11,242 nucleotides of DNA, taken from contig JAEZIJ010000172.1 in NCBI GenBank assembly GCA_023436715.1, positions 1-11,242 on the forward strand. Direction: 5' to 3'. The notes below the pieces were generated by a model. That model saw nothing but the letters and a program-made list of their open reading frames with translations, did no database searches and had not been told where the DNA came from. This document shows, in pieces, positions 1 through 6,839 of the stretch (position 1 is its first letter; every line of letters starts with the position of its first letter). A program made the translations under genes and the position numbers. This stretch comes from Acidobacteriota bacterium (GTDB lineage Bacteria; Acidobacteriota; Terriglobia; Bryobacterales; Bryobacteraceae).

Positions 1-412
1 GGTGGCCGGGATGCCCGGTGGGACGGGGCATCGGGGCGGCACGGCCGCAACCTCAACGCGGCTCGCCGCAGTGCTTGCTGTGGTCTGCGGGGAAACGGTT
101 GTGACAAAGAGTTGTGATTCGGCGCGGGCATAGTTGACTGAGGCCACGCCGGCGAGGACCAGGAGACAGTGCCTCAGTTCGAACTTGTGCATTCCATACG
201 TCCGAATCGGGGAGCGTTTCGTAATACCAGCAGCATCTTGGCACGGGATTTGCGGGAAAGCAACCCCTTTTGGGGGTCGGATTGCGGCAGCAGCGATTCA
301 GACTGTCAGACCGAGCACGCATAACCTTCGCTCAAAAACATAGAAGAATATGGAAGAATTATGCGAACAGGCCGTAGGCCGCTTCCCGGCTACCGGTGCT
401 ACGCTTGACACT
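1..412. other. Left-edge region without a convincing gene
   Basis: This stretch lies upstream of the HicB-like fragment and holds no frame I can assign with confidence. A plus-strand frame is open from base 2 to a TAG at 131-133 (about 43 codons). It reads like low-complexity Gly/Ala/Thr-rich protein and could be the last part of a gene cut by the window edge or simply chance. A second frame (134-343) carries a possible helix-turn-helix fragment, listed separately. A short CCCC-TTTT-GGGG inverted repeat at 264-275 has no T-run after it, so I do not call it a terminator. The region looks less coding-like than the rest of the window, which fits decayed accessory DNA downstream of topA. Confidence 0.5.
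134..343 (+). pseudogene. Possible remnant of an excisionase-like helix-turn-helix gene
   Basis: Residues about 19-36 of this frame read CIPYVRIGERFVIPAASW. This resembles the second half of excisionase/MerR-type helix-turn-helix domains, where a G-x-(I/L)-P-x-x-R-I-G-x-R-x-x-I-P pattern forms the wing after the recognition helix. The first half of the domain (the usual 'EAA..LGVS..T.Y.L' helix) is not recognisable in this frame, and the residues after position 40 do not look like a folded continuation. I infer a broken or strongly diverged gene, possibly left over from a mobile element. It may also be a chance match, because only about 18 residues support it. Confidence 0.2.
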
Positions 413-577
413 GTGAAACTCACAATCCGGCTGCTCCGGAAAACGGACGGTAGTTGGATACGTGACATTCCTGAGTTGCCGGGCGTGACCGTCTACGGAG
501 CAACCGCCAAGGAAGCGACGAGCAAGGCCAAGTCCGCGGCGAAGGCGCGACGGGGGCTTACGGCGCTCACCCGCTGA
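413..577 (+). CDS. HicB-like antitoxin fragment, short and solitary
   Basis: The 54-residue product starting at GTG 413 has the core of the HicB/UPF0150 antitoxin fold: a first beta strand (KLTIRL), a turn with a DGSW motif, the conserved E-L-P-G-V-T-V-Y-G segment, then a short helix with A-KEAT-KAK. HicB proteins normally neutralise the HicA mRNA interferase, but no HicA-like frame is visible in the window. The C-terminus seems shortened: after the 'EAT.KAK' helix the usual second helix ('ALRVLADRLE'-like) is replaced by a basic, Arg-rich tail. The GTG has no clear ribosome binding site. An in-frame ATG at 350 would add 21 residues that do not resemble the family, so I prefer 413. Its stop lies 11 bases inside the 3' end of the convergent topA gene. 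It could be a solitary regulator or a decaying relic. Confidence 0.45.
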   Translation: MKLTIRLLRKTDGSWIRDIPELPGVTVYGATAKEATSKAKSAAKARRGLTALTR

Positions 578-3002
578 CCACAGCCTCCGCTTCCGCCAGT
601 TCGCGCTTGTACTTGCACTCCGCATTCGGGCACTGCGCGATGTGACCTGACTTCAGCCACTTCTCCAGCAGGTATGGGCTGCCGCACTGCGGGCACTTCT
701 CGTCCATCGGCTTGGACCACGCCACGAAGCTGCAGTCCGGATAGCGGTTACAGCCGTAGAACGTCTTGCCGCGCTTCGACCGCCGCTCGATCAGGTCGCC
801 TTCGTGGCATTCCGGGCACTTCATGCCGATCAGTTTCTGCTTGACGAACTTGCACGCCGGGTAATTGCTGCACGCGGTGAACTCGCCGAAGCGCCCGTGC
901 TTCAGCACAAGCTGACTGTCGCACTGCGGGCACTTTTCTTCGAGCAACTGGTCGGGTTTCTTCTCTTCCCCGCCGATGCGTTTCGTGGTCTTGCAGTCCG
1001 GGTAGCCCGAACAGGCGTAGAACGTGCCGAACCGGCCGCGCTTGAGCACCATCGTGCGACCGCAGTTCTCGCAGTATTCCTCGTCCGCCTGGTCCGTGAG
1101 GTTCACGTTGTCCACGTCGGGCAGATCGACAACGAGCTCGCGCGTGTTGGTGCACTCCGGATATCCGCTGCACCCGATGAAGCTGCCGTGGCGCCCCCAC
1201 TTGATCACCATGGGCTTGCCGCACTTTTCGCACATCAGGCCGGTGGGTTTCTCCATCCGCTTGATGTCTTCCATGTGCTCTTCGGCGTGCTCCAGGTCGT
1301 GCCTGAATTTCTCGTAAAATTCGCCGATCGTGTTTCGCCAATCGGTCTGGCCGTCCTCGACTTTATCCAGCTCGCCCTCCATGCGGGCCGTGTAGCTGAT
1401 GTCGAAGATGCTATCGAAACTGGCAACCAGCAGGTCGTTCACCACCATGCCAAGCTCGGTGGGCGAAAATCGTCCGCCCTCCTTCTTCACGTAGCCGCGA
1501 TCCTGGATCGTCGAAATGATCGAAGCGTAGGTCGAAGGTCGGCCCACGCCGTCTGATTCCAGCTTCTTCACCAGCGTCGCTTCGTTATAGCGCGGCGGCG
1601 GCTCCGTGAAATGCTGCTGGGCATCGACATTGCGGAGCTTCAGGATCTCGCCCTCCGTCACCACCGGCAGCTTGTGCTTGAGTTCCTCGTCTTCCTCGTC
1701 CTTCTGGTCCTTGCCTTCCTCGTAGACTTTCAGGAACCCGTCGAACTTCGGCACGGAGCCGGTAGCGCGGAACAGGTAGTCGGCGCCATCCTTGCCCTTC
1801 GCAACCACTTCGATCGTGGTCTGGTCGAACACTGCCGGCATCATCTGGGACGCGACGAATCGCATCCAGATCAGGCGGTACAGCTTCAGCTCGTCTTCGG
1901 CAAGGTACTTTTCGACGCTTTCCGGCGTGTGCGCAACCGAGGTGGGCCGGATGGCCTCGTGAGCGTCCTGCGCATCTTTCTTGCTCCGGTAGACGTTCGG
2001 AGTTTCCGGCAGGTACTGCGGACCGAACTTCTCCGCGATGAAACCGCGGGAGTCGCGCAGCGCCTCGTCGGAGATGCGCGTCGAATCGGTACGCATGTAG
2101 GTGATCAGGCCGGTGGGGCCTTCCTTGCCGAGCGCGATGCCTTCGTACAGGCGCTGCGCCAGCGCCATCGTGCGCTTCACGCTGAACCGCAGCTTGCGCG
2201 CCGATTCCTGCTGGAGCGTGGAGGTGATGAACGGCGGCACGGGATTCCGGCGCTTTTCGCGCGTGGCAACCGATTTCACCACGTACGCCGCGTCGGAGAA
2301 CTGCGCCACCAGCGCGTCCGCGGCTGCCTGGTTCGCAATCTCGACCGCCTCGTCGTTCCGCTTGATGAAGCGCGCGCCCAGCACCGGCGGCTTCTTCGCC
2401 GCCAGGTTCACGTCGATCGTCCAGTACTCGCGCTTTTCGAACTGCCGGATTTCGCGCTCGCGCTCGACGATGAGCCGCACCGCAACCGTCTGCACGCGCC
2501 CGGCCGACAGTCCGCGCCGCACCTTGTCCCAGAGCAGCGGTGAGATCTTGTAGCCCACCAGCCGGTCGAGCACGCGCCGCGCCTGCTGGGCTTCCACCCG
2601 GTGCATGTCCACGCTGCCGGGGCGCTCGAAGGCTTTCCGGATGGCGTTGGCCGTGATCTCGTTGAACATCACCCGGTAGACCGCCGGGCCGCCGTTCTTT
2701 TTGCCCTCGAGTTCCTCCTTCAGATGGAAGCAGATAGCCTCGCCTTCGCGGTCAGGGTCGGCCGCCAGGTATATGGCCTCGGACTTCTTCGCCGCCTGCT
2801 TCAGCTCCTGGAGGAGTTTCTTCTTGCCCTCGATGACGACATAGGTCGGCTCGAAGCCGCTGTCGACGTCGACAGCGAGGTCCTTCTTGGGAAGATCCTT
2901 CACGTGGCCCAGCGAGGCCTTGACCACGAACTGTTTACCCAGGTACTTCCCGATCGTTTTCGCCTTCGCCGGGGATTCGACGATGACCAGAGAATTTGCC
3001 AT
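567..3002 (-). CDS. topA: DNA topoisomerase I (type IA), five C-terminal zinc ribbons
   Basis: This gene encodes an 811-residue type IA topoisomerase, which relaxes negative supercoils by cutting one strand through a 5'-phosphotyrosine. The N-terminal Toprim domain starts VIVESPAKAKTIGKYLG and holds the acidic metal site DPDREGE at residues 82-88. The catalytic tyrosine is Y302 within ITYMRTDST (300-308). The 'GVGRPSTYASII' motif of the central domain is at 485-496. The C-terminus carries five four-cysteine ribbons, at C591/594/611/617, C644/647/664/670, C691/694/711/717, C729/732/751/757 and C770/773/791/796, and all 20 cysteines are intact. The ATG at 3002 is chosen because the family begins right before the SLVIVESPAKAK strand; the frame is open 31 codons further upstream without homology-like sequence. 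It lies 76 bases downstream of dprA with no terminator between them, a frequent bacterial pairing, so cotranscription is likely. Its 3' end overlaps the convergent HicB-like fragment by 11 bases. Confidence 0.97.
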   Translation of the reverse strand: MANSLVIVESPAKAKTIGKYLGKQFVVKASLGHVKDLPKKDLAVDVDSGFEPTYVVIEGKKKLLQELKQAAKKSEAIYLAADPDREGEAICFHLKEELEGKKNGGPAVYRVMFNEITANAIRKAFERPGSVDMHRVEAQQARRVLDRLVGYKISPLLWDKVRRGLSAGRVQTVAVRLIVEREREIRQFEKREYWTIDVNLAAKKPPVLGARFIKRNDEAVEIANQAAADALVAQFSDAAYVVKSVATREKRRNPVPPFITSTLQQESARKLRFSVKRTMALAQRLYEGIALGKEGPTGLITYMRTDSTRISDEALRDSRGFIAEKFGPQYLPETPNVYRSKKDAQDAHEAIRPTSVAHTPESVEKYLAEDELKLYRLIWMRFVASQMMPAVFDQTTIEVVAKGKDGADYLFRATGSVPKFDGFLKVYEEGKDQKDEEDEELKHKLPVVTEGEILKLRNVDAQQHFTEPPPRYNEATLVKKLESDGVGRPSTYASIISTIQDRGYVKKEGGRFSPTELGMVVNDLLVASFDSIFDISYTARMEGELDKVEDGQTDWRNTIGEFYEKFRHDLEHAEEHMEDIKRMEKPTGLMCEKCGKPMVIKWGRHGSFIGCSGYPECTNTRELVVDLPDVDNVNLTDQADEEYCENCGRTMVLKRGRFGTFYACSGYPDCKTTKRIGGEEKKPDQLLEEKCPQCDSQLVLKHGRFGEFTACSNYPACKFVKQKLIGMKCPECHEGDLIERRSKRGKTFYGCNRYPDCSFVAWSKPMDEKCPQCGSPYLLEKWLKSGHIAQCPNAECKYKRELAEAEAVVSG

Positions 3003-3078
3003 ATGAAACGAAAGTCCGTCAACAGATTGCCGGCGCCCTTTGAGGATAAGCTGAACTTTGCCGGTTCCGATTGGATTC

Positions 3079-4245
3079 TCACCACACTTTAACAAAATTC
3101 TTTCCCGGAAGTTGCCTCACCGCTCCAACCATCTCTAGTTCAAAGAGGGCGGCGATCACTTCCGAGGAGGAGACGTCCTCCACGCGCTCAAGCAATTCGT
3201 CGATATGCGTGGGGGCCTCGACTTTCAAGAGAATGAGAACCTTACGGGCAATAGGGTTGGCGGATTCCTGGCTGTTTGACGCGGCGGGAGATTCTGCGGT
3301 TTCGGCGCCTTCCCCGAACAGGCGCCTCTGGCTGCGCTCGGCCAGCATACGGCGTTCATCGGGCGGGAGCTCCACCACGACGTCGTTCCAGTCCTGCACG
3401 AGCTTGGCCCCCTGTTTTATCAACAGGTTCGGCCCCCAGCTCATCTTCGAGATGATGCTGCCCGGCACGGCAAACACTTCCCTGCCCTGATCGAGCGCCA
3501 GCCGCGCCGTTATCGACGAGCCGCTGTACTGCGCTCCCTCGGTAATTAGCACGCCGAGGCTGAGCCCGCTGATGATGCGGTTGCGGATCGGAAAATTCTG
3601 GGGATAGGCGGGCGCGCCCATCGGAAATTCGGAGATGATGAGGCCTTTGGCGGCGATGTCGGCCGCCAGGCGCCGGTTCTCCGAAGGGTAGACCAGGTCT
3701 ACGCCGCACCCGAGTACCGCGATGGTATTCCCGCCAGCCGCAAGCGTTCCCCGGTGCGCCGCGGTATCCACCCCCCGCGCCATCCCGCTCACGATCGTCA
3801 GCCCCGCCCGGGCCAAATCGCTGCTGAGCCGCTCCGTTACGGCCAGCCCGTACGGGGTCGGCCGCCTCGTCCCTACGATGCCCAGATTCAGGGAGTTGAG
3901 CAGTTCAACGCTGCCCCGGGCAAAGAGCATGATCGGAGGATCGAAGATCTCCTTCAGGCGCACGGGATAGCGCGGATCGGAGAGCGTGACGACTTGAGCG
4001 CCCGCCTGGATCGCCTTTTCCTGCTGCACGGCCGCGTCATCGAACGAGCAGCCGCTTGCGATGCTCTGGGCCACGCTTCCCGCGATGCCTTGCGCTTCCA
4101 GTTCCGTTCGCGATGCGCGCAGCACCGCCCGCGGTGTGCGGAAGCGCGCCAGCAGCTTGCCGGCGGTACGCGCGCCCAACCCGGGAACGAGTCTCAGGGC
4201 AAGCCAGTCCAGTTCTTCTTCGCGTGTCAGCCGGGAGGCGATCAT
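3079..4245 (-). CDS. dprA: DNA-processing protein DprA (Smf family)
   Basis: DprA protects incoming single-stranded DNA and loads RecA on it during natural transformation, in the cytoplasm. The 388-residue product has three parts: an N-terminal helix-hairpin-helix/SAM-like region (LVPGLGARTAGKLLARF, 19-35); the Rossmann-type DNA-processing domain with LGIVGTRRPTPYG (121-133), SGMARGVDTAAHRG (153-166), CGVDLVYPSENRRL (180-193) and FPIRNRIISGLS (218-229); and a C-terminal winged-helix domain (about 334-388). I chose the ATG at 4245 because AGGTGG lies five bases upstream. A TTG at 4293 would add 16 residues but has no visible ribosome binding site. It is followed by topA on the same strand and is divergent from the histidine kinase. 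No other competence gene is in the window, so DprA here does not prove that the host is transformable; the family is widespread in bacteria. Confidence 0.96.
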   Translation of the reverse strand: MIASRLTREEELDWLALRLVPGLGARTAGKLLARFRTPRAVLRASRTELEAQGIAGSVAQSIASGCSFDDAAVQQEKAIQAGAQVVTLSDPRYPVRLKEIFDPPIMLFARGSVELLNSLNLGIVGTRRPTPYGLAVTERLSSDLARAGLTIVSGMARGVDTAAHRGTLAAGGNTIAVLGCGVDLVYPSENRRLAADIAAKGLIISEFPMGAPAYPQNFPIRNRIISGLSLGVLITEGAQYSGSSITARLALDQGREVFAVPGSIISKMSWGPNLLIKQGAKLVQDWNDVVVELPPDERRMLAERSQRRLFGEGAETAESPAASNSQESANPIARKVLILLKVEAPTHIDELLERVEDVSSSEVIAALFELEMVGAVRQLPGKNFVKVW

Positions 4246-4387
4246 CTGTTCCACCTGAATTTGTGTCTTTTGCGCGGCCGGAATCTCATTCAAGTTGACA
4301 AGGCACGACCGCAGTGGACCGGCAGTGATGATTGCGAGCCGTTTCGCGCTTAAAATTACGATTGTTTTAGTTCCGGGACGAGCTTGT
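4246..4387. promoter_or_regulatory. Divergent intergenic region between dprA and histidine kinase
   Basis: Both flanking genes are transcribed outward from this 142-base gap, so it must hold promoters for the dprA-topA unit and for the kinase gene. The only clear signal I see is the AGGTGG ribosome binding site of dprA on the minus strand, just before the ATG at 4245. A TTGACA lies at 4295-4300 and an AT-rich TTAAAATTA at about 4350-4358, but their spacing does not make a consensus sigma-70 promoter in either direction. The call rests on gene orientation, not on recognised boxes. Confidence 0.4.
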
Positions 4388-6055
4388 ATGCCCCAGCACT
4401 CCCACTTGAGGCTTTATGTTTATGCAGTTCTGAGTACAGTCGTCGCGCTGGCCGCCCGGCTGCTCATGGACACGGTGCTCGGTATTCATAGTCCGTACGC
4501 CACATTCTTTGTTGCCGTGGCATTTTCAGCGAGTGTGGGCGGGATTGGGCCCGGTGTACTGGCCACGATACTCGGCGCGTTCGGAGCCACATACTATCTG
4601 GTACCGCCGCGCCGGATGATTTGGTTTGCGGATGTCTATCACCAGGCCGCCTTCGGACTGTATTTGTTCGTTTCGGCCATTCTCATCGTGCTCGCGGAAA
4701 GGCAGCGCAGGACACGTTTGCGACTCCGGCAGGAGGTTGCGGCGCGATCGCTTGCCGAGGCCGAAGAACGATCGCGGAGCCGGCAACTGAGCCAGGAAGT
4801 GGCCGAGCGCGAGCGTGCCGAACAAGCGGTGCGCGCCAGCGAGGCCAGGGCGCGCGCACGTGCATCTGAACTCGACGCAATCATGCAGGCAGTTCCGGCT
4901 GCCACGTTCATCGCCCGCGATCCCGAATGCCGCCACGTTGTGGGTAGCGCTATGAGCTATGACCTGCTGCGCTTGCCTCCCGGTAGCAATCTTTCCGTCT
5001 CCGCCCCGGAAGACGAACGGCCAGCCACGTTCCGTGCCATCAAGGACGGACGCGAACTGCCGCCTCACGAGTTTCCGGTTCAGAAGGCTGCTGCCACAGT
5101 CCAGCCGGTCCGGGACGATGAATTCGAGGTGGTGTTCGATGACGGCACATCCCGGTTCTTGCTCGGGAATGCAGTTCCCCTGCTTGGCGATGACGGCCGG
5201 CCGCGGGGCGCTGTAGGCGCTTTCGTCGATATCACAGATAGGAAGCGGGCCGAGGAACGTCTTCGCGAATCGCAGAAACTCGAGAGTGTCGGATTGCTCG
5301 CCGCCGGCGTCGCTCACGACTTCAACAACCTCCTCGTCGGAGTCGTCGGGAACATAGATCTCGCAAGGGAGTCGCTGCCTCGGCATCATCCGGCAAGGGA
5401 GATGCTCGATGCCGCCATGAAGTCGAGCGAGCGAGCGGCGGAGCTGGTGAAGCAGATGCTGGCATACTCCGGCAAGGGGAGCTTCGTAGTCGAGCCTGTA
5501 AATATCGCGCAGGCGATTAGCGAAACCATCCGGGCGTTCCAACTTTCGATTCCCGATCGAATCGCGGTTCGCCTGCATCTGGATTACGGGTTGCCTGCGA
5601 TCCGGGCGGATAGAAGCCAAGTCCAACAGATCGCCGCGAACCTCATGCTCAATGCCGTGGAAGCAATCGGCAACCAGGCAGGGGCGATCTCGGTTGCAAC
5701 CGGCGCCCGCAGGCTCACGGAGGCCTATATCGATCGGCACCTTCGGGATTCGGAAGCCGCACCGGGCATGTACGTGTACTTGACGGTTCGCGACACCGGT
5801 TGCGGCATGGACGAAGCGGTCAGGAGCCGAATCTTCGACCCGTTCTTCACGACAAAATTCACCGGCCGCGGGTTGGGCCTCGCCGCGGTGGCAGGCATCG
5901 TCCGCAGTTACAGCGGCGCAATTCAGTTGACCACGGCGCCGAAAAAAGGCAGCACGTTCACGGTCTGGCTGCCCGCGATACAACAAGCGGTCGTTCGGCA
6001 AGAGCCGATTGTGCACACCCCACCACCGGCTGGCAGCGGGCAGGTCAATGGCTGA
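4388..6055 (+). CDS. Membrane-bound PAS-domain sensor histidine kinase, orphan
   Basis: The 555-residue product is a two-component sensor kinase. Four hydrophobic segments near residues 9-27, 37-52, 54-72 and 87-104 form a compact KdpD/DUF4118-type membrane sensor. A charged, Glu/Arg-rich coiled coil follows (about 105-165), then a PAS domain (about 163-285, ending in the PAC-like GAFVDITDRKRAEERL). The H-box is AAGVAHDFNNLL with phospho-acceptor H310. The ATPase domain has the N-box around N422, DTGCGM at 469-474, FDPFFTTK at 483-490 and GRGLGLAAV at 493-501. Start: an in-frame ATG at 4295 exists, but the ATG at 4388 directly precedes the first membrane segment and is preferred, although its ribosome binding site is weak. 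The last 26 residues are Pro/Gly-rich like an inter-domain linker, yet no receiver domain follows and no response regulator lies in the window. The sensed signal is unknown. Confidence 0.92.
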   Translation: MPQHSHLRLYVYAVLSTVVALAARLLMDTVLGIHSPYATFFVAVAFSASVGGIGPGVLATILGAFGATYYLVPPRRMIWFADVYHQAAFGLYLFVSAILIVLAERQRRTRLRLRQEVAARSLAEAEERSRSRQLSQEVAERERAEQAVRASEARARARASELDAIMQAVPAATFIARDPECRHVVGSAMSYDLLRLPPGSNLSVSAPEDERPATFRAIKDGRELPPHEFPVQKAAATVQPVRDDEFEVVFDDGTSRFLLGNAVPLLGDDGRPRGAVGAFVDITDRKRAEERLRESQKLESVGLLAAGVAHDFNNLLVGVVGNIDLARESLPRHHPAREMLDAAMKSSERAAELVKQMLAYSGKGSFVVEPVNIAQAISETIRAFQLSIPDRIAVRLHLDYGLPAIRADRSQVQQIAANLMLNAVEAIGNQAGAISVATGARRLTEAYIDRHLRDSEAAPGMYVYLTVRDTGCGMDEAVRSRIFDPFFTTKFTGRGLGLAAVAGIVRSYSGAIQLTTAPKKGSTFTVWLPAIQQAVVRQEPIVHTPPPAGSGQVNG

Positions 6056-6158
6056 GCCTGCCGGTACTGGCTTTCGGTACGCGGGGACATCCGAATACCG
6101 CCGCGTCTCTATTTCTCGAACTATCAAAGGAATGAAGCGGCGTGGATCCGAGACTTGA
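6048..6158 (+). other. Small overlapping reading frame between kinase and unknown gene
   Basis: A 36-codon frame starts at an ATG eight bases before the end of the kinase gene, with a GGCAGG-like stretch a few bases upstream. It ends 17 bases inside the next gene. This position is where a cognate response regulator would usually begin, and the first residues (MAEPAGTG) recall the start of some receivers, but the rest (FRYAGTSEYRRVSISRTIKG) has no receiver motif such as the acidic pair or VVDDE. I recognise no family. It may be non-coding, or a remnant of sequence lost downstream of the kinase. Confidence 0.15.
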
Positions 6159-6690
6159 TTTGACAGGGCAGGTCGGGCCTGCCGCCAACGTCAAGTACGG
6201 CATTGTGGTAAATTCTGCATCGATCCCTGTGCTGGAATGGCTATTTAAGAAGAACAGGCGAAAGCAGATTGCGGACCCGCTGTTCGGCACGCTCGTGTTT
6301 GTTGAGACCAAGAATCCGTCTGATTCCTTCTGGGAGGGTCGCGGGCGCTTTAGCCCAACAGGCTCCGACATCGCATACTGGGTCAAGGCCGGTGATTCAG
6401 GGCCATCCGAGTCACATCGTGCTCTCTACCGTGAGATCGAGAAACGATACGGTGAACTTCTGCTCCTACTGACACCTTTGCTGAATCGCGAATACGCGGC
6501 CCAGATGGAAAGCTCCGATCTACCACTGGGGCAGGCCCGGTTCAGTGTGGACATCGTACACATACCTGAGGTGGAGTCCGAGTCGATGGAGTGGGGTCTG
6601 GATTTCTCCTGCGATCAATGGGACGATGCGCTGTTTACTGTCCATATGAAAGGCTGGCAACCAACCGGCAAAGTCTCGGTGATGGACTGA
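6142..6690 (+). CDS. Uncharacterised 182-residue protein
   Basis: I do not recognise this protein. The core (about residues 42-182) has an alternating strand pattern: DPLFGTLVFVETK, then a W-E-G-R-G-R-F-S-P-T-G segment, an amphipathic helical stretch around 92-125 (ALYREIEKRYGELLLLLTPLL), and a C-terminal half with WGLDFSC and LFTVHMKGWQPTG. It looks like a small soluble alpha/beta protein, with no signal peptide or membrane segment. The GTG at 6142 is the first possible start after an in-frame stop, with AAAGGA 10 bases upstream. An internal in-frame GTG at 6229 would begin at VLEWLFKK, just before the core, but lacks a ribosome binding site. Base composition looks less GC-rich than the flanking genes by eye, which may mean it is accessory. 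It sits 86 bases after the kinase and 149 bases before rimO, and may be monocistronic or cotranscribed with the kinase. Confidence 0.7.
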   Translation: MDPRLDLTGQVGPAANVKYGIVVNSASIPVLEWLFKKNRRKQIADPLFGTLVFVETKNPSDSFWEGRGRFSPTGSDIAYWVKAGDSGPSESHRALYREIEKRYGELLLLLTPLLNREYAAQMESSDLPLGQARFSVDIVHIPEVESESMEWGLDFSCDQWDDALFTVHMKGWQPTGKVSVMD

Positions 6691-6839
6691 TGCTAATCTG
6701 CACGTCGTAATGCGGACCCGACCCCTGCGGCGACGGCCCCGATCCCACTAATGGACCACCCGGCGGCCGCCGACCGCCATCACCTCGCAACGCCTGCTAT
6801 CCTAAAAGCTGATCCTCCTTTTTCTTCACGGATATAAGC

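Noticed and set aside
264..275. CCCC-TTTT-GGGG hairpin as a terminator
   Set aside because: The stem is only four to five pairs and no T-run follows it.
405..410. Perfect TTGACA -35 hexamer just before the HicB-like start
   Set aside because: There is no -10-like hexamer at 16-18 bases spacing, and it would start transcription inside the fragment.
1611..2543. Plus-strand open frame (310 codons) inside topA
   Set aside because: It is antisense to the conserved TopA core and has no domain-like sequence.
4332..4356. TTGCGA and TAAAAT pair as a promoter for the kinase gene
   Set aside because: The spacing is only 13 bases, too short for a sigma-70 promoter.
4526..6127. Long minus-strand open frame (533 codons) opposite the histidine kinase
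   Set aside because: The plus strand encodes a complete kinase with all motifs. The antisense frame is Arg/His-rich, matches no family and is a typical by-product of GC-rich codon use.
6761..6772. 12-base perfect palindrome CGGCGGCCGCCG upstream of rimO
   Set aside because: There is no T-run and no loop to form a terminator; a GC-only palindrome is not surprising in this base composition. An operator role cannot be supported from one copy.
6798..6803. TATCCT as a -10 box for rimO
   Set aside because: No acceptable -35 hexamer lies at the right distance, so the call would be guesswork.
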